Assembly (NCBI RefSeq): GCF_034356035.1
Contig: NZ_CP136423.1
Coordinates: forward strand, 1,736,001-1,800,000
Source of the DNA: Blautia hydrogenotrophica DSM 10507
GTDB taxonomy: Bacteria > Bacillota > Clostridia > Lachnospirales > Lachnospiraceae
Length of the DNA stretch: 64,000 nucleotides
Direction: 5' to 3'
This document shows positions 53,637 to 63,118 of this stretch, piece by piece. The notes below the pieces were generated by a model. It was not told the origin of the DNA. It did not search any database and saw nothing but the letters and a program-made list of their open reading frames with translations. Made by a program: the position numbers and the translations under genes. Numbering within the stretch: position 1 is the stretch's first letter; each line of letters starts with the position of its first letter.

Positions 53637-55031
53637 GTGAAAGAAAAACTAGAAAACAGAAGCCAATGGGCTAGCAACATTGGCTTTATACTTGCTGCCT
53701 CCGGCAGTGCTGTGGGGCTGGGAAACATTTGGAAATTTCCGGGAAAAGTCGCAGCCTACGGTGGAGGAGCTTTCATCTTATGCTACATTTTAATCGTAGC
53801 TTTGGTGGGCTTTCCAGTTATGCTAGCTGAATTAAGTCTAGGCCGGGCGACACAGAAAAATGCAGTCGGTGCTTTCCGAAAACTAAACCGCCGCTGGACT
53901 TTTGCAGGATGCATCGGCATCGTGACACTGTTTGTGATTTTATCATATTACACTGTCGTGGGAGGATGGGTTCTAAAATATATTTGGGTTTATTTAACTG
54001 GTGCGGATTTTGGAGGAGGTGCTACTCAATATCAGGACTATTTTATGAATTTCGTCAGTTCACCAATTGAACCTCTGATCTTAGGGGTTATCTTTTTGTT
54101 GGTGTGTATTTATGTCATCGTGCGGGGCGTCTCTGAGGGAATAGAAAGAGTCAGCAAATTTTTGATGCCTTGTCTGTTTGTACTACTGATTGCCATTGTC
54201 ATTCAGTCTGTCACTTTACCAGGGGCTGTCGAGGGTGTAAAGTATTTATTCACTGTTCGTCCGGGTACAGTCAATGGAGATACTCTGGTTGGTGCTCTTG
54301 GACAGGCATTTTTTTCGCTCTCTGTAGGAATGGGCATTATGATTACCTATGGTTCCTATGTGCCTAAAAAAGAGAATTTGGCCAAGAGTGCCGGTGTGAT
54401 CTGTGCTGTGGACACAATGGTGGCAATCCTGGCAGCTTTGGCGATTGTACCGGTCGTGTTCGTAACCTTGGGTGCTGATAGCTTGGGGCAAGGCGGAGGG
54501 GTTGCCTTTATGGCTTTGCCAGATGTCTTTGGGAGAATGCCAGGTGGTGTGGTGTTTGGTTGTCTGTTTTTTATGCTTCTATTTTTAGCTGCGTTAACTA
54601 GCGCTATCAGTATTATGGAGAGCTGCGTTGCTTTCCTGACAGAAGAGTTCCACCTCACCCGTCTAAAAGCCACAATACTTCTGACTCTCCCTATGCTCGT
54701 TCTAAGTGCAGGATATTCCCTCTCCCAGTCTTCTGCTAGAGGAATCAATCTGCCGTGGTTCGACTTCCACGAAGGACTTCAGATGTTGCCTATGAACGCT
54801 GTAATGGAAAAGTTCACTGACAATTTGATGATACCTTTAGGGGCCTTATTCTTCTGTCTGTTTGTAGGTTGGGTCTGGGGAAGTAAAAATGCGGTACGGG
54901 AAATCGAGAACAATGGGGAACACCCATTTCCAGTAAAAAAAATTTGGTCATTTTCTGTGCGTTTTCTGGCACCTCTGGTCATCGCTGTAATTCTATATTT
55001 TACTTTAGGACAAGGACAAGGACTCTCTTAA
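53637..55031 (+). CDS. Sodium-dependent neurotransmitter symporter-family (NSS) transporter
   Basis: This 464-residue protein has about eleven spans, like bacterial LeuT/MhsT relatives. The first helix FILAASGSAVGLGNIWKFP (about residues 18-36) carries the unwound sodium and substrate site. The likely cargo is an amino acid or related amine; no more can be said. The start is GTG 53637 with AAAGGGG upstream. The ABC gene follows after 30 bases, indicating an operon. Confidence 0.9.
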   Translation: MKEKLENRSQWASNIGFILAASGSAVGLGNIWKFPGKVAAYGGGAFILCYILIVALVGFPVMLAELSLGRATQKNAVGAFRKLNRRWTFAGCIGIVTLFVILSYYTVVGGWVLKYIWVYLTGADFGGGATQYQDYFMNFVSSPIEPLILGVIFLLVCIYVIVRGVSEGIERVSKFLMPCLFVLLIAIVIQSVTLPGAVEGVKYLFTVRPGTVNGDTLVGALGQAFFSLSVGMGIMITYGSYVPKKENLAKSAGVICAVDTMVAILAALAIVPVVFVTLGADSLGQGGGVAFMALPDVFGRMPGGVVFGCLFFMLLFLAALTSAISIMESCVAFLTEEFHLTRLKATILLTLPMLVLSAGYSLSQSSARGINLPWFDFHEGLQMLPMNAVMEKFTDNLMIPLGALFFCLFVGWVWGSKNAVREIENNGEHPFPVKKIWSFSVRFLAPLVIAVILYFTLGQGQGLS

Positions 55032-55061
55032 TCGCCATTGAATGGTAAAGAAAGGAAGGAC

Positions 55062-56831
55062 ATGAAAGAAAAACAAGGATACAGAAAAATTTTCCCACAT
55101 CTATATCATTTGCTGGATTGGGAACAAAAGAGAAATTTTATTATCATTTTAATAATTATGATGCTCTCAGCTGGATTGTCACAGTTGACGCCAAAGGCTA
55201 TTGGTTGGCTGACCGACGACATTTTAATCCAAAACCAGGTTCAATTCTTGAAAGTAATTCCTTTCCTACTATTCATATTGGTTGTCAATGTCATCAATGA
55301 GTTAATCAAGATACTCAGAAGAGTCATGGTAGAAGATACCGCCACCAAGACAGAAAAAAAAGCCCGTTCCATTGCCATCCTCTCTTTGCTCAAAGCGCCG
55401 CTTTCCTACTTTAAAGAGAATATGACTGGAAATATTCATGGAAGATTGAACCGATGCCTAGAGGGAACTGTAAAGCTGGAGAAACTGCTGTTTATGGATT
55501 TTGCTCCTGCAATTTTCAACAGCATTGCGGCAATCATTGTAATCTTTACTACTCTGCCCGTGATTTTGGCTCTTCCAATGCTCTTAGTGATTCCCATAGG
55601 AACTGCTATTGTCTTTCGGCAAATCAGTACCCAAAGAGGAATCCGAGTGGAATTACTAGAAACAAAATCAGCCATGGACGGAACTGTCGTGGAACTCTTA
55701 AACGGTATTGAAGTGATACGGATCTCAGACAGCATTGATTTGGAATCTGACCGTTTCAGCCAAAAATCAGAATTTTTGAGAAACAAAGAGATGACCCATC
55801 ACAAGCAGATGGCAAAATATGACGCCTTGAAGTTTATCAATGAAGCTGTCTTCACTGTACTGATGATAGGAATTTCCACGTATTTGGCTACCCAAAATAT
55901 CATAACTGTGGGAAGTGTGCTGACTGCGTATCTTTGTTTTTCTCAACTAATTAAACCTTTAGAGGAATTGCACCGCATTTTGGATGAGCTGTCAGAATGT
56001 ATGGTATTGGCGGAGGATTTTTTTCGAATGACAGAACTGCCCAGCGATTTTTCATACACTCCAGTCACAGAGTCTACGGACATCGCGCCGGTCTCAAAAG
56101 AAATGATCGATTTGACAGATGTCACTTTCTGCTATAAAGATGGAGAACCGGTGTTGAACCATTTAAATTTGAAAGTAAAAGAAGGAATGTTTCTGGGAAT
56201 TGCAGGGCCTAGCGGCTGCGGAAAGTCTTCTTTAATCAAGGCAATCTGCAAACTAGAAAAATGTAGCGGAGACATCCTGGTGGATGGAAAAAAAATCGAC
56301 TCTCTCAGCAGAAAAGAAATTGCGGACTTAATTGCCTTGGTACCCCAGACTCCATTTGTGATCGCGGGTACTATCTACGAAAATATCTGTTATGGACTCA
56401 AGCGCGAAGTACCTTTGCAGGAAGTAGAATCTGCCGCCAAGAAAGCCTTTCTCTATGACTATATTGACAGCCTCCCGGAAAAGTTCTATACCAGAATTTC
56501 TGAAGGAGGAAATAATCTATCTGGCGGACAAAGACAGAGGCTCGCCATCGCCAGGATTTTCCTGCGACAACCACGGATTTTAATTCTAGATGAAGCTACC
56601 TCAGCACTAGACAATACTTCCGAAAAATATATCCAAACAGAGATAGAGAAACTAAAAGAAAGAAATCACATGACAATTATTTCCATCGCTCACCGACTTA
56701 CAACTTTAAAAAATTGTGATGAGATCATCGTCTTAAACAAAGGCATCATTGAGCAGACTGGAAAATATAAGGATTTAATTAACCAAAGCGGACTTTTTCA
56801 AGATATGTACCTTGGGAAAAAACAAGGTTGA
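55062..56831 (+). CDS. ABC transporter, permease-ATPase fusion (exporter type)
   Basis: This 589-residue half-transporter has a six-span domain (about residues 20-310) and an ATPase with Walker A GPSGCGKSS, signature LSGGQRQRLAIARIF and Walker B ILILDEATSALD. No second half is encoded nearby, so a homodimer is likely. I choose ATG 55062 behind AAAGGAAGGA rather than TTG 55038. The cargo is unknown. It shares an operon with the sodium symporter. Confidence 0.87.
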   Translation: MKEKQGYRKIFPHLYHLLDWEQKRNFIIILIIMMLSAGLSQLTPKAIGWLTDDILIQNQVQFLKVIPFLLFILVVNVINELIKILRRVMVEDTATKTEKKARSIAILSLLKAPLSYFKENMTGNIHGRLNRCLEGTVKLEKLLFMDFAPAIFNSIAAIIVIFTTLPVILALPMLLVIPIGTAIVFRQISTQRGIRVELLETKSAMDGTVVELLNGIEVIRISDSIDLESDRFSQKSEFLRNKEMTHHKQMAKYDALKFINEAVFTVLMIGISTYLATQNIITVGSVLTAYLCFSQLIKPLEELHRILDELSECMVLAEDFFRMTELPSDFSYTPVTESTDIAPVSKEMIDLTDVTFCYKDGEPVLNHLNLKVKEGMFLGIAGPSGCGKSSLIKAICKLEKCSGDILVDGKKIDSLSRKEIADLIALVPQTPFVIAGTIYENICYGLKREVPLQEVESAAKKAFLYDYIDSLPEKFYTRISEGGNNLSGGQRQRLAIARIFLRQPRILILDEATSALDNTSEKYIQTEIEKLKERNHMTIISIAHRLTTLKNCDEIIVLNKGIIEQTGKYKDLINQSGLFQDMYLGKKQG

Positions 56832-56895
56832 ACAAAGTGGGAAAGCCTGCTTCAGCTCCCCCTCCTCTCAATCTTATGGAGCACAGCTTCACTTT

Positions 56896-56931
56896 GCGCG
56901 CCGCCGCAGCATATTCCTCATTGCGGCGCGC
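56896..56931. other. Very GC-rich hairpin between convergent genes
   Basis: GCGCGCCGC (56896-56904) and GCGGCGCGC (56923-56931) form a perfect 9-bp stem with an 18-base loop. It has no T-tract on either strand. It lies between the ABC gene and hisIE and may act as a weak transcription barrier. Confidence 0.5.
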
Positions 56932-56951
56932 GCATCCACAGCGGAGCGATT

Positions 56952-58235
56952 CTATCTTTTGGCCAATTCCTCGGTGATATCTTCCCAGGTCACACCTTTT
57001 TCTACCATCAATACCATCGCATGGTACAGAAAATCTGAGATCTCATATTTTATTTCTTCCTTGTCAGGATTCTTTGCCGCGATTACAATCTCAGTGCATT
57101 CCTCTCCCACTTTTTTGAGAATTTTATCGATCCCCTTATCAAAGAGATAATTGGTATAGGACCCCTCTTTCGGATGGTTCTTTCGGTCAACAATCACATC
57201 GTAGACATTCTGGAATACTCTCAGAGGATTGGTATCGTCGTACTCTTTTTTCATCAACTCCTGGAAAAAACAGGTGTGATTTCCCGTGTGGCAAGCAGCT
57301 CCTACCTGGGCGACTTTTGCCAGAATGGTGTCATTGTCACAGTCTAAAGTCAGAGATTTTACATACTGAAAGTGTCCCGAAGTCAGCCCTTTTATCCATA
57401 GCTCTTTTCGGCTACGGCTCCAATAAGTCATCTTTCCAGTCTGCAAGGTCATTTGAAAGGCTTCCTCGTTCATATAGGCCAGCATCAGCACCTCATCCGT
57501 TTTGTAATCCTGCACAATAACCGGAACTAAGCCATCGCTGTTCAACTTAAACTTAGCCCAAGAAATCCTGCTCTCACAGGTATTCACTGGGAGTCCTTGT
57601 TCTTTACAGCGTTTTTTCAAGGGGATGAGCCCTGTCTCCAGATTGCTGGCAAGGCTACCGCTGACGCCCCAGACATTTTCCTTTTTCAAGACAGAGATAA
57701 CTTTCTGTGCATCCCTTTCGTCTGTGTGAAGCAAAATAGGAACACTAGATACCCTGGCGATGGAGTCTTCCAGATTATCCAGCGCAAGCACTCCCGCACA
57801 ATAGGTTTCGATGGCTTCTTGGTGTGGAAGAAATTCTTCCAGGGAAGAAATACTCACTAAAAGTTTTTCTTTCCCAAACCTCTTAGACACCTCTTCCAGC
57901 ATGGAAATGTTACTCTCCTTAGAGAAGTTCAAGACTACTTTGGCACAGCCGGCGTAGAGTAGCTTCTTCACATCCTCCATACGGTTGATATGTCCGGCTG
58001 CGAGAACCGGCGTCTCGCTGACACTGCAGACTTCCTTGATCGCACCTATAGCCTCCTCATGTTCCTCATCGGTGGAGGAGAAGTCGAAAATCAGAAGCTC
58101 GTCTGCTCCGTGGTCGCTGTAAAAACGTGAGAGTTCCAACACGTCTCCGCTACCAAAAAGATTTTTCTGTCCCCATCCTACCACTGCCTTTTTTTTCAGC
58201 AGATACAGACAGGGAATGAATAGTTTTTCTTTCAT
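56952..58235 (-). CDS. hisIE: HisIE with an N-terminal degenerate HisF-like domain
   Basis: This 427-residue protein has three parts. Residues 1 to about 215 resemble the HisA/HisF barrel ([32 protein letters not shown]-like), but the catalytic Asp11 of HisF is Tyr11 here (PCLY) and the second catalytic Asp is not seen. Residues about 226-330 are the HisI cyclohydrolase with metal ligands in LDCDNDT and the cysteines of [11 protein letters not shown]. Residues about 335-427 are the HisE pyrophosphohydrolase ([12 protein letters not shown]). HisI and HisE catalyse steps 2 and 3 of histidine synthesis. ATG 58235 has AAGGGG upstream. Confidence 0.92.
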   Translation of the reverse strand: MKEKLFIPCLYLLKKKAVVGWGQKNLFGSGDVLELSRFYSDHGADELLIFDFSSTDEEHEEAIGAIKEVCSVSETPVLAAGHINRMEDVKKLLYAGCAKVVLNFSKESNISMLEEVSKRFGKEKLLVSISSLEEFLPHQEAIETYCAGVLALDNLEDSIARVSSVPILLHTDERDAQKVISVLKKENVWGVSGSLASNLETGLIPLKKRCKEQGLPVNTCESRISWAKFKLNSDGLVPVIVQDYKTDEVLMLAYMNEEAFQMTLQTGKMTYWSRSRKELWIKGLTSGHFQYVKSLTLDCDNDTILAKVAQVGAACHTGNHTCFFQELMKKEYDDTNPLRVFQNVYDVIVDRKNHPKEGSYTNYLFDKGIDKILKKVGEECTEIVIAAKNPDKEEIKYEISDFLYHAMVLMVEKGVTWEDITEELAKR

Positions 58236-58248
58236 AATTTTTCCCCTT

Positions 58249-58839
58249 TTATTCCAGACTGCCCTTGGTGGAGAGGACATCTGTAATCCGTTCGTCCTTT
58301 ACAGTTGCCGCGTCCAGCGCTTTGGCAAAACTCTTAAACATGGCTTCTGCCATGTGGTGGTTATTACCAGGAGTCAAAACCTTGATGTGAAGATTCATAC
58401 CACAGGCGTAAGAGACCGCATAAAAGAATTCCCGTATCATCTCTGTGTCCAACTCCCCTAACCTATCCTTGGTAAACTCTCCGTCAAAAGATAAGTAGGG
58501 ACGCCCGCTTAAGTCCACCGCGCACAGGACTAGGGACTCATCCATGGGAAGAATGCAGCTTCCATAACGACGGATACCTTTCTTGTCTCCCACAGCCTGC
58601 CGAATAGCATTTCCTAGAACAATCCCAGTGTCCTCCACGGTGTGGTGATCGTCCACATGGAGATCACCGGTCACTCGGATATATAAGTCAAAGAGCCCAT
58701 GACGAGCAAAACCATCTAACATGTGATCAAAAAATCCGATGCCGGTTTCGATATCCGTCTGACCGGAACCGTCCACACGAAATTTTAGTTTAATCTGAGT
58801 TTCCCTGGTATTTCTCTGAGTGGAAGCCTCTCTGGTCAT
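58249..58839 (-). CDS. hisB: Imidazoleglycerol-phosphate dehydratase
   Basis: This 196-residue enzyme removes water from imidazole glycerol phosphate. It has the two His-rich manganese motifs [15 protein letters not shown] (about residues 60-74) and [18 protein letters not shown] near 154-171, plus GFFDHMLDG. It is the monofunctional form, without the phosphatase found in enterobacterial HisB. It overlaps hisD by 4 bases. Confidence 0.96.
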   Translation of the reverse strand: MTREASTQRNTRETQIKLKFRVDGSGQTDIETGIGFFDHMLDGFARHGLFDLYIRVTGDLHVDDHHTVEDTGIVLGNAIRQAVGDKKGIRRYGSCILPMDESLVLCAVDLSGRPYLSFDGEFTKDRLGELDTEMIREFFYAVSYACGMNLHIKVLTPGNNHHMAEAMFKSFAKALDAATVKDERITDVLSTKGSLE

Positions 58840-60140
58840 TGTTTCTCCTCCTTTTCAAATCGGACAGCAATGGAATTTGCATGAGCAGTCAGCTGTTCGC
58901 AGTTAGCAAACTGAATAATATCACGGTGAATCTCATGTAGTGCTTCCCTGGAATAGTAGATCACGCTGGATTTTTTAACAAAATCATCGACACCTAATGG
59001 AGAGAAAAATTTCGCAGTTCCATTGGTAGGCAGTACGTGATTGGGACCAGCAAAGTAGTCACCTAACGGCTCACAACTACTCTCTCCAATAAAAATAGCG
59101 CCTGCATTACGAATCTTTGTCATCACCTCAAAGGGATTTTCTGTGAGGATTTCCATGTGTTCCGAGGCGATAGCATTGGCTGCTTCAATGGCTTCCTCCA
59201 TAGTGTCCGCCAGGAGAATATATCCAAAATGATCCAGAGATTTCTCGATGATCTCCCTGCGGGAGAGTACTTTTAGAAATTCAGAAATCTGTTCTTTTGC
59301 CTGTCTGGCTAGTTTCTCGCTGGTGGTAATCAAAATGGCAGAGGCCAGCTCATCATGTTCTGCCTGGGAGAGCAAGTCCGCGGCCACATACCTGGGATTC
59401 GCCGTGTCATCTGCTAAAACCAGAATTTCACTGGGGCCGGCTATAGAGTCGATTCCCACCTGTCCATAGACAGCTTTTTTCGCCAAAGCCACAAAGATAT
59501 TGCCGGGTCCCACGATTTTGTCTACTTTGGGAATAGATTGCGTACCGTAGGCCAAAGCAGCGATAGCTTGGGCACCTCCCACTTTATAGATGGTGTCTAC
59601 TCCTGCTTCTTTTGCTGCCACTAAGGTGGAAGGATTTAAGCTTCCATCTTTCCCAGGAGGCGTAGTCATGATGATTTTTTCCACCCCGGCTACCTTAGCG
59701 GGCAGCACGTTCATCAGCACGGAAGAAGGATAGACCGCCTTTCCTCCAGGCACGTAGACTCCGACTCTTTGCAGTGGAAGGATTTTCTGCCCCAACATAG
59801 TCCCTTTTTCGTCGCTGCAAAACCAGCTCTGGCGTTTTTGCTTTTCATGGTAGCTTCGAATGTTTACCAATGCCTTTTGGATTACTTCTAGCAAAGCAGG
59901 TTCCACACGCTCATAAGCCTCATCAATCTCCTGCTGTGTTACCTGCACAGTCTTGTCGGTGATCTTCGCATGATCGAATTTTTCTGTGTAAGCAAAAAGT
60001 GCTTCGTCTTTTTTGCTGCGGACATTGGATATAATTTCAGCCACCGCATTCTCATACTTCCCATAACTGTTGGGGCTCCTCTTTAGAAGGTCATCCAAGA
60101 GGGATGCAATGGTCTCTTGGTTTAATCTCACTGTTTTCAC
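58836..60140 (-). CDS. hisD: Histidinol dehydrogenase
   Basis: This 434-residue NAD-dependent zinc enzyme oxidises histidinol to histidine in two steps. YVPGGKAVYPSSVLMN, GPGNIFVALAKK, DSIAGPSEILVLAD, DLLSQAEHD and GPNHVLPT are all present and in order. The length is typical. It lies between hisG and hisB in the his operon. Confidence 0.97.
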   Translation of the reverse strand: MKTVRLNQETIASLLDDLLKRSPNSYGKYENAVAEIISNVRSKKDEALFAYTEKFDHAKITDKTVQVTQQEIDEAYERVEPALLEVIQKALVNIRSYHEKQKRQSWFCSDEKGTMLGQKILPLQRVGVYVPGGKAVYPSSVLMNVLPAKVAGVEKIIMTTPPGKDGSLNPSTLVAAKEAGVDTIYKVGGAQAIAALAYGTQSIPKVDKIVGPGNIFVALAKKAVYGQVGIDSIAGPSEILVLADDTANPRYVAADLLSQAEHDELASAILITTSEKLARQAKEQISEFLKVLSRREIIEKSLDHFGYILLADTMEEAIEAANAIASEHMEILTENPFEVMTKIRNAGAIFIGESSCEPLGDYFAGPNHVLPTNGTAKFFSPLGVDDFVKKSSVIYYSREALHEIHRDIIQFANCEQLTAHANSIAVRFEKEEKQ

Positions 60141-60158
60141 GTTTTCTTCCTCCTATTT

Positions 60159-60794
60159 CTATAACACGGACTTCAGGTCCGCGATCAGTCTGCGTATCCT
60201 TTCGTCTTCCATTTTCATACTCACACGGTTCACTACCATACGCGCGGACAGAGGGCAAATTTCCTCCAAAACTTGAAGACCATTTTCCCGGAGGGTACTC
60301 CCAGTCTCCACGATATCTACAATCACCTCAGAAAGTCCTACGATGGGCGCCAGTTCAATGGAACCGTTCAGCTTTATAATCTCCACAGTCCGATGTTTTT
60401 GATTATAGAAATAGTCTTTGGCAATGTTGGGATATTTGGTGGCTACCCGGATTTGCTGTCCGCCTTCCAGATATTTCAAGGCGCTCTTAGGTCCACAGAC
60501 ACACATTTTGCAGGCTCCAAAACCCAGGTCAAGGACTTCAAAAAGCTTTCGATTCTCCTCCAAAATCGTGTCCTTTCCGACAATTCCGATATCGGCGGCA
60601 CCGTACTCCACATAGGTGGGAACATCAGGCCCTTTTGCCAGAAAGAATCTCAACTTCAAATCTTCGTTTACAAAAATCAATTTTCTTGAGGATTTATCTT
60701 TCATCTCCTCACAGGTAATCCCAATCTTTTCGAAAGTCTCCAGCGTCTTGCTGGCCAATCGGCCTTTTCCAAGTGCAAATGTCAGATATCTCAT
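60159..60794 (-). CDS. hisG: ATP phosphoribosyltransferase catalytic subunit, short form
   Basis: This 211-residue enzyme joins ATP and PRPP in the first, committed step of histidine synthesis. Its length identifies the short form that lacks the C-terminal regulatory domain and needs HisZ, encoded by the gene upstream. [10 protein letters not shown] at the start, [10 protein letters not shown] and GSTLRENGL are typical. The start overlaps the end of hisZ by 4 bases. Confidence 0.96.
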   Translation of the reverse strand: MRYLTFALGKGRLASKTLETFEKIGITCEEMKDKSSRKLIFVNEDLKLRFFLAKGPDVPTYVEYGAADIGIVGKDTILEENRKLFEVLDLGFGACKMCVCGPKSALKYLEGGQQIRVATKYPNIAKDYFYNQKHRTVEIIKLNGSIELAPIVGLSEVIVDIVETGSTLRENGLQVLEEICPLSARMVVNRVSMKMEDERIRRLIADLKSVL

Positions 60795-61921
60795 ATACCC
60801 TCCTCACCAAGCTTTTTGAGAATCACGCGCTTTCCTTCCCTGCGCAGATTCACCGCCTGGACAATCGCGTCTCTCCGGTTTTCTATAGTATAGCTTAAGA
60901 TAATTTCTTCTTCCTCCGGGACGGTAACAGGTATGTTTTGACGACTCAAAGCCAGCATAAGCTGGTCGATGGAGATACCAAAACCGCTGGCGGCGGCAGC
61001 CTTTCCAAAGTGTTCTAAGAGGTTGTCGTAACGTCCGCCTTTTACGATGGGTTCCCCAGTACCGTAAGTGTAAGCTTGGAAAATGATTCCTGTATAGTAC
61101 CTGTATTTACTCAGCATTCCCAGGTCGAAGGTCACATAGTTTTCATAGCCATAACACTTCAAGATCTCATAGATCTCCTCCAAACGGTGAATCGCCCGAA
61201 TTGCCCTTTGATTGGAAGTAAGTTTTTTGGCTTTTTTTAATATTTCGGCGTCTCCGAACAAATAGGGCAACTGGAAGAATGCGTTTTCCAACTCTTTGGG
61301 AAGATTCTGTCCCCGAATCAGTTCTTCCACACCAAAATTGTTTTTATTGGAAATCAGCTCCCGCAGTTTTCGTTCCATCTCATCGTCTTTTTTTGCATCC
61401 TCCAACAATGCCTTGAAGAAGTTGACTTCCCCGACACTGATTTGAAAATCACGCAATCCCGTCTCTAACAGACAGTTCACTACCATTGCCAACATCTCCG
61501 CATCGGCGTCTGAGCTGGAATCACCGATTCTCTCAGCACCCATCTGTGTCGCTTCCTTCATCCGTCCCTGAAAACTGGAGTTATTCACAAAAGTGTTACC
61601 CGCATAGCAAAGGCGGACAGGTTCCATATTGAGTGGAAAACAAGAGACTGCGCAGCGCGCAATCGACGGTGTAAAATCCGGTCTTAAGACTAAAGTATTT
61701 CCTTCTCTGTCAAAAAACTTGTACAGCTCCTTCGACGGAGTGGTACCTACTTCGCGGCTGAATACCTCAAAAAACTCAAAGGTCGGCGTCTCTATATCCT
61801 GAAAGCCATAGAGATGAAAAATTCTGCGTATTTTTTTCTGTATCAACAGTTTCTGCCGACATTCTTCCTGGCAGATATCCCTGACTCCCTCTGGTGTGTG
61901 AAAAATTCTTTCCATATCCAT
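60791..61921 (-). CDS. hisZ: ATP phosphoribosyltransferase regulatory subunit HisZ
   Basis: This 376-residue protein resembles histidyl-tRNA synthetase catalytic domains (motif 2-like [14 protein letters not shown] and [12 protein letters not shown]) but lacks the anticodon-binding domain; it forms the regulatory part of the HisG-HisZ complex and confers histidine feedback. As the first gene of the his operon it has a strong promoter about 65 bases upstream, and the leader is too short for a T-box. Confidence 0.94.
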   Translation of the reverse strand: MDMERIFHTPEGVRDICQEECRQKLLIQKKIRRIFHLYGFQDIETPTFEFFEVFSREVGTTPSKELYKFFDREGNTLVLRPDFTPSIARCAVSCFPLNMEPVRLCYAGNTFVNNSSFQGRMKEATQMGAERIGDSSSDADAEMLAMVVNCLLETGLRDFQISVGEVNFFKALLEDAKKDDEMERKLRELISNKNNFGVEELIRGQNLPKELENAFFQLPYLFGDAEILKKAKKLTSNQRAIRAIHRLEEIYEILKCYGYENYVTFDLGMLSKYRYYTGIIFQAYTYGTGEPIVKGGRYDNLLEHFGKAAAASGFGISIDQLMLALSRQNIPVTVPEEEEIILSYTIENRRDAIVQAVNLRREGKRVILKKLGEEGI

Positions 61922-61984
61922 TCTCTCCCGTTAATTCAGTACTTTATCTCGCTACTATATTAGCACATAAAACAAATTAGTTAG

Positions 61985-62013
61985 ATTATAAGAAAAAATG
62001 CTGAAAAAGTCAA
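61985..62013 (-). promoter_or_regulatory. Promoter of the his operon
   Basis: TTGACT (62013-62008) and a perfect TATAAT (61990-61985) are 17 bases apart. The -35 box contains the TGA stop codon of recU. Confidence 0.85.
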
Positions 62014-62543
62014 TCCCGCAATTTTAGGTCCCTTTGCAGACCATCTAAATAAGGAATGAAAAGTCCCTCTTTTGGGGCTAGATAGAACTCTTCTTCCAGC
62101 TCCTGCCTAGTAAAACTCTTTCTGCCTCCGCCTTCCATCCTTTCCCAGAACTCCTTCAACCTTTTGTGCCTCAGATAATAAAATTGGTTGTCCGCGCTGA
62201 AAAAAATCAGCAGGAAGGAAATGCCTCCCTGCTGCTCAAACCCGTCCATAAACTGCACCTGGTGGGGATGGATGTTGGCCAGAGGGAACGTGGACGCCCT
62301 ACACTCTTTTGCGTCAAAACAGACAGGGATACCTTGAACCGCTCCGATATAGTCCACAGTGCTGCGCTGTTCAAAATAAGCTAAAGTGATATGGCGCTGT
62401 TCTTTGTCAATCCGCACTGGGGTAATCGGAGTCGGAATCTTCTGAATCAATGCTAGTTTCTTACGGGCATACTGCTCATTGGTACGATTCACCAGTTCCT
62501 CCAATGTGGACCCCCTAAGCCCCCGGGTATTCCAAGTTCCCAT
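62010..62543 (-). CDS. recU: Holliday junction resolvase RecU
   Basis: This 177-residue nuclease resolves Holliday junctions in Gram-positive bacteria. It has LEELVNRTNEQYARK, AYFEQRSTVDYIGAVQG, the catalytic CFDAKECRASTFPL (Asp and the Glu-x-Lys-type core) and QGGISFLLIFF. It lies directly after lepB with 17 bases between. Confidence 0.94.
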   Translation of the reverse strand: MGTWNTRGLRGSTLEELVNRTNEQYARKKLALIQKIPTPITPVRIDKEQRHITLAYFEQRSTVDYIGAVQGIPVCFDAKECRASTFPLANIHPHQVQFMDGFEQQGGISFLLIFFSADNQFYYLRHKRLKEFWERMEGGGRKSFTRQELEEEFYLAPKEGLFIPYLDGLQRDLKLRD

Positions 62544-62560
62544 TATCTGTCTCCTTTTTA

Positions 62561-63118
62561 CTATTCAATCAGTTTGATGGATGGATAGTAGCGGATGATG
62601 GCCTTTCCCACAATCTCATCGAAAGTCACGTAAGTATTCTTCCAGTATCTAGAGTCTTTCGACCAGTTTCTATTGTCTCCCAGCATAAAATACGAGTCCT
62701 CTGGGACTTCATAAGGACCGAAATCCCCCACCGCAGCTTCTGGAATAAAGCTATCATCTAACGGTGTCAAAGAACCATCAATGTATACCTCTCCATCCTT
62801 AATCTCCACTTTCTCTCCCGGCAGACCGATCACCCTTTTGATAAAAAGCTGGGATTCATCATCTGGATACCGAAAAATCACCACATCGAAACGCTCAGGA
62901 TCTCTAAACTTCTGGCTGTATTCAAAGCTTCCGATTTTCAAATTGATTCCATAGGAAAGCCGAAATCCAAAGATTCTGTCGCCAGTCATGATTGTCTTTT
63001 CCATAGACTCAGACGGAATCTTAGCATTGATTAAAATCACGTTGTTAATCACCAACACCACCAGGACAACGACTATGATCATCTTGATGTATTCCCATAT
63101 TTCCTGCCATATTTTCAT
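62561..63118 (-). CDS. lepB: Signal peptidase I
   Basis: This 185-residue membrane serine protease frees secreted proteins from their signal peptides. One N-terminal span (about residues 11-30) precedes the catalytic Ser38 in IPSESMEKTI and Lys94 in LFIKRVIGLPGE. GDNRNWSKDSRYW is the conserved box E region. It overlaps the pseudouridine synthase gene by 4 bases. Confidence 0.95.
   Translation of the reverse strand: MKIWQEIWEYIKMIIVVVLVVLVINNVILINAKIPSESMEKTIMTGDRIFGFRLSYGINLKIGSFEYSQKFRDPERFDVVIFRYPDDESQLFIKRVIGLPGEKVEIKDGEVYIDGSLTPLDDSFIPEAAVGDFGPYEVPEDSYFMLGDNRNWSKDSRYWKNTYVTFDEIVGKAIIRYYPSIKLIE

Noticed and set aside
56896..56931. GC-rich hairpin as an intrinsic terminator
   Set aside because: The stem is strong, but neither strand has a T-tract after it.
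61922..61984. T-box leader for the his operon
   Set aside because: The leader between promoter and hisZ is only about 57 bases, with no specifier stem or T-box sequence.
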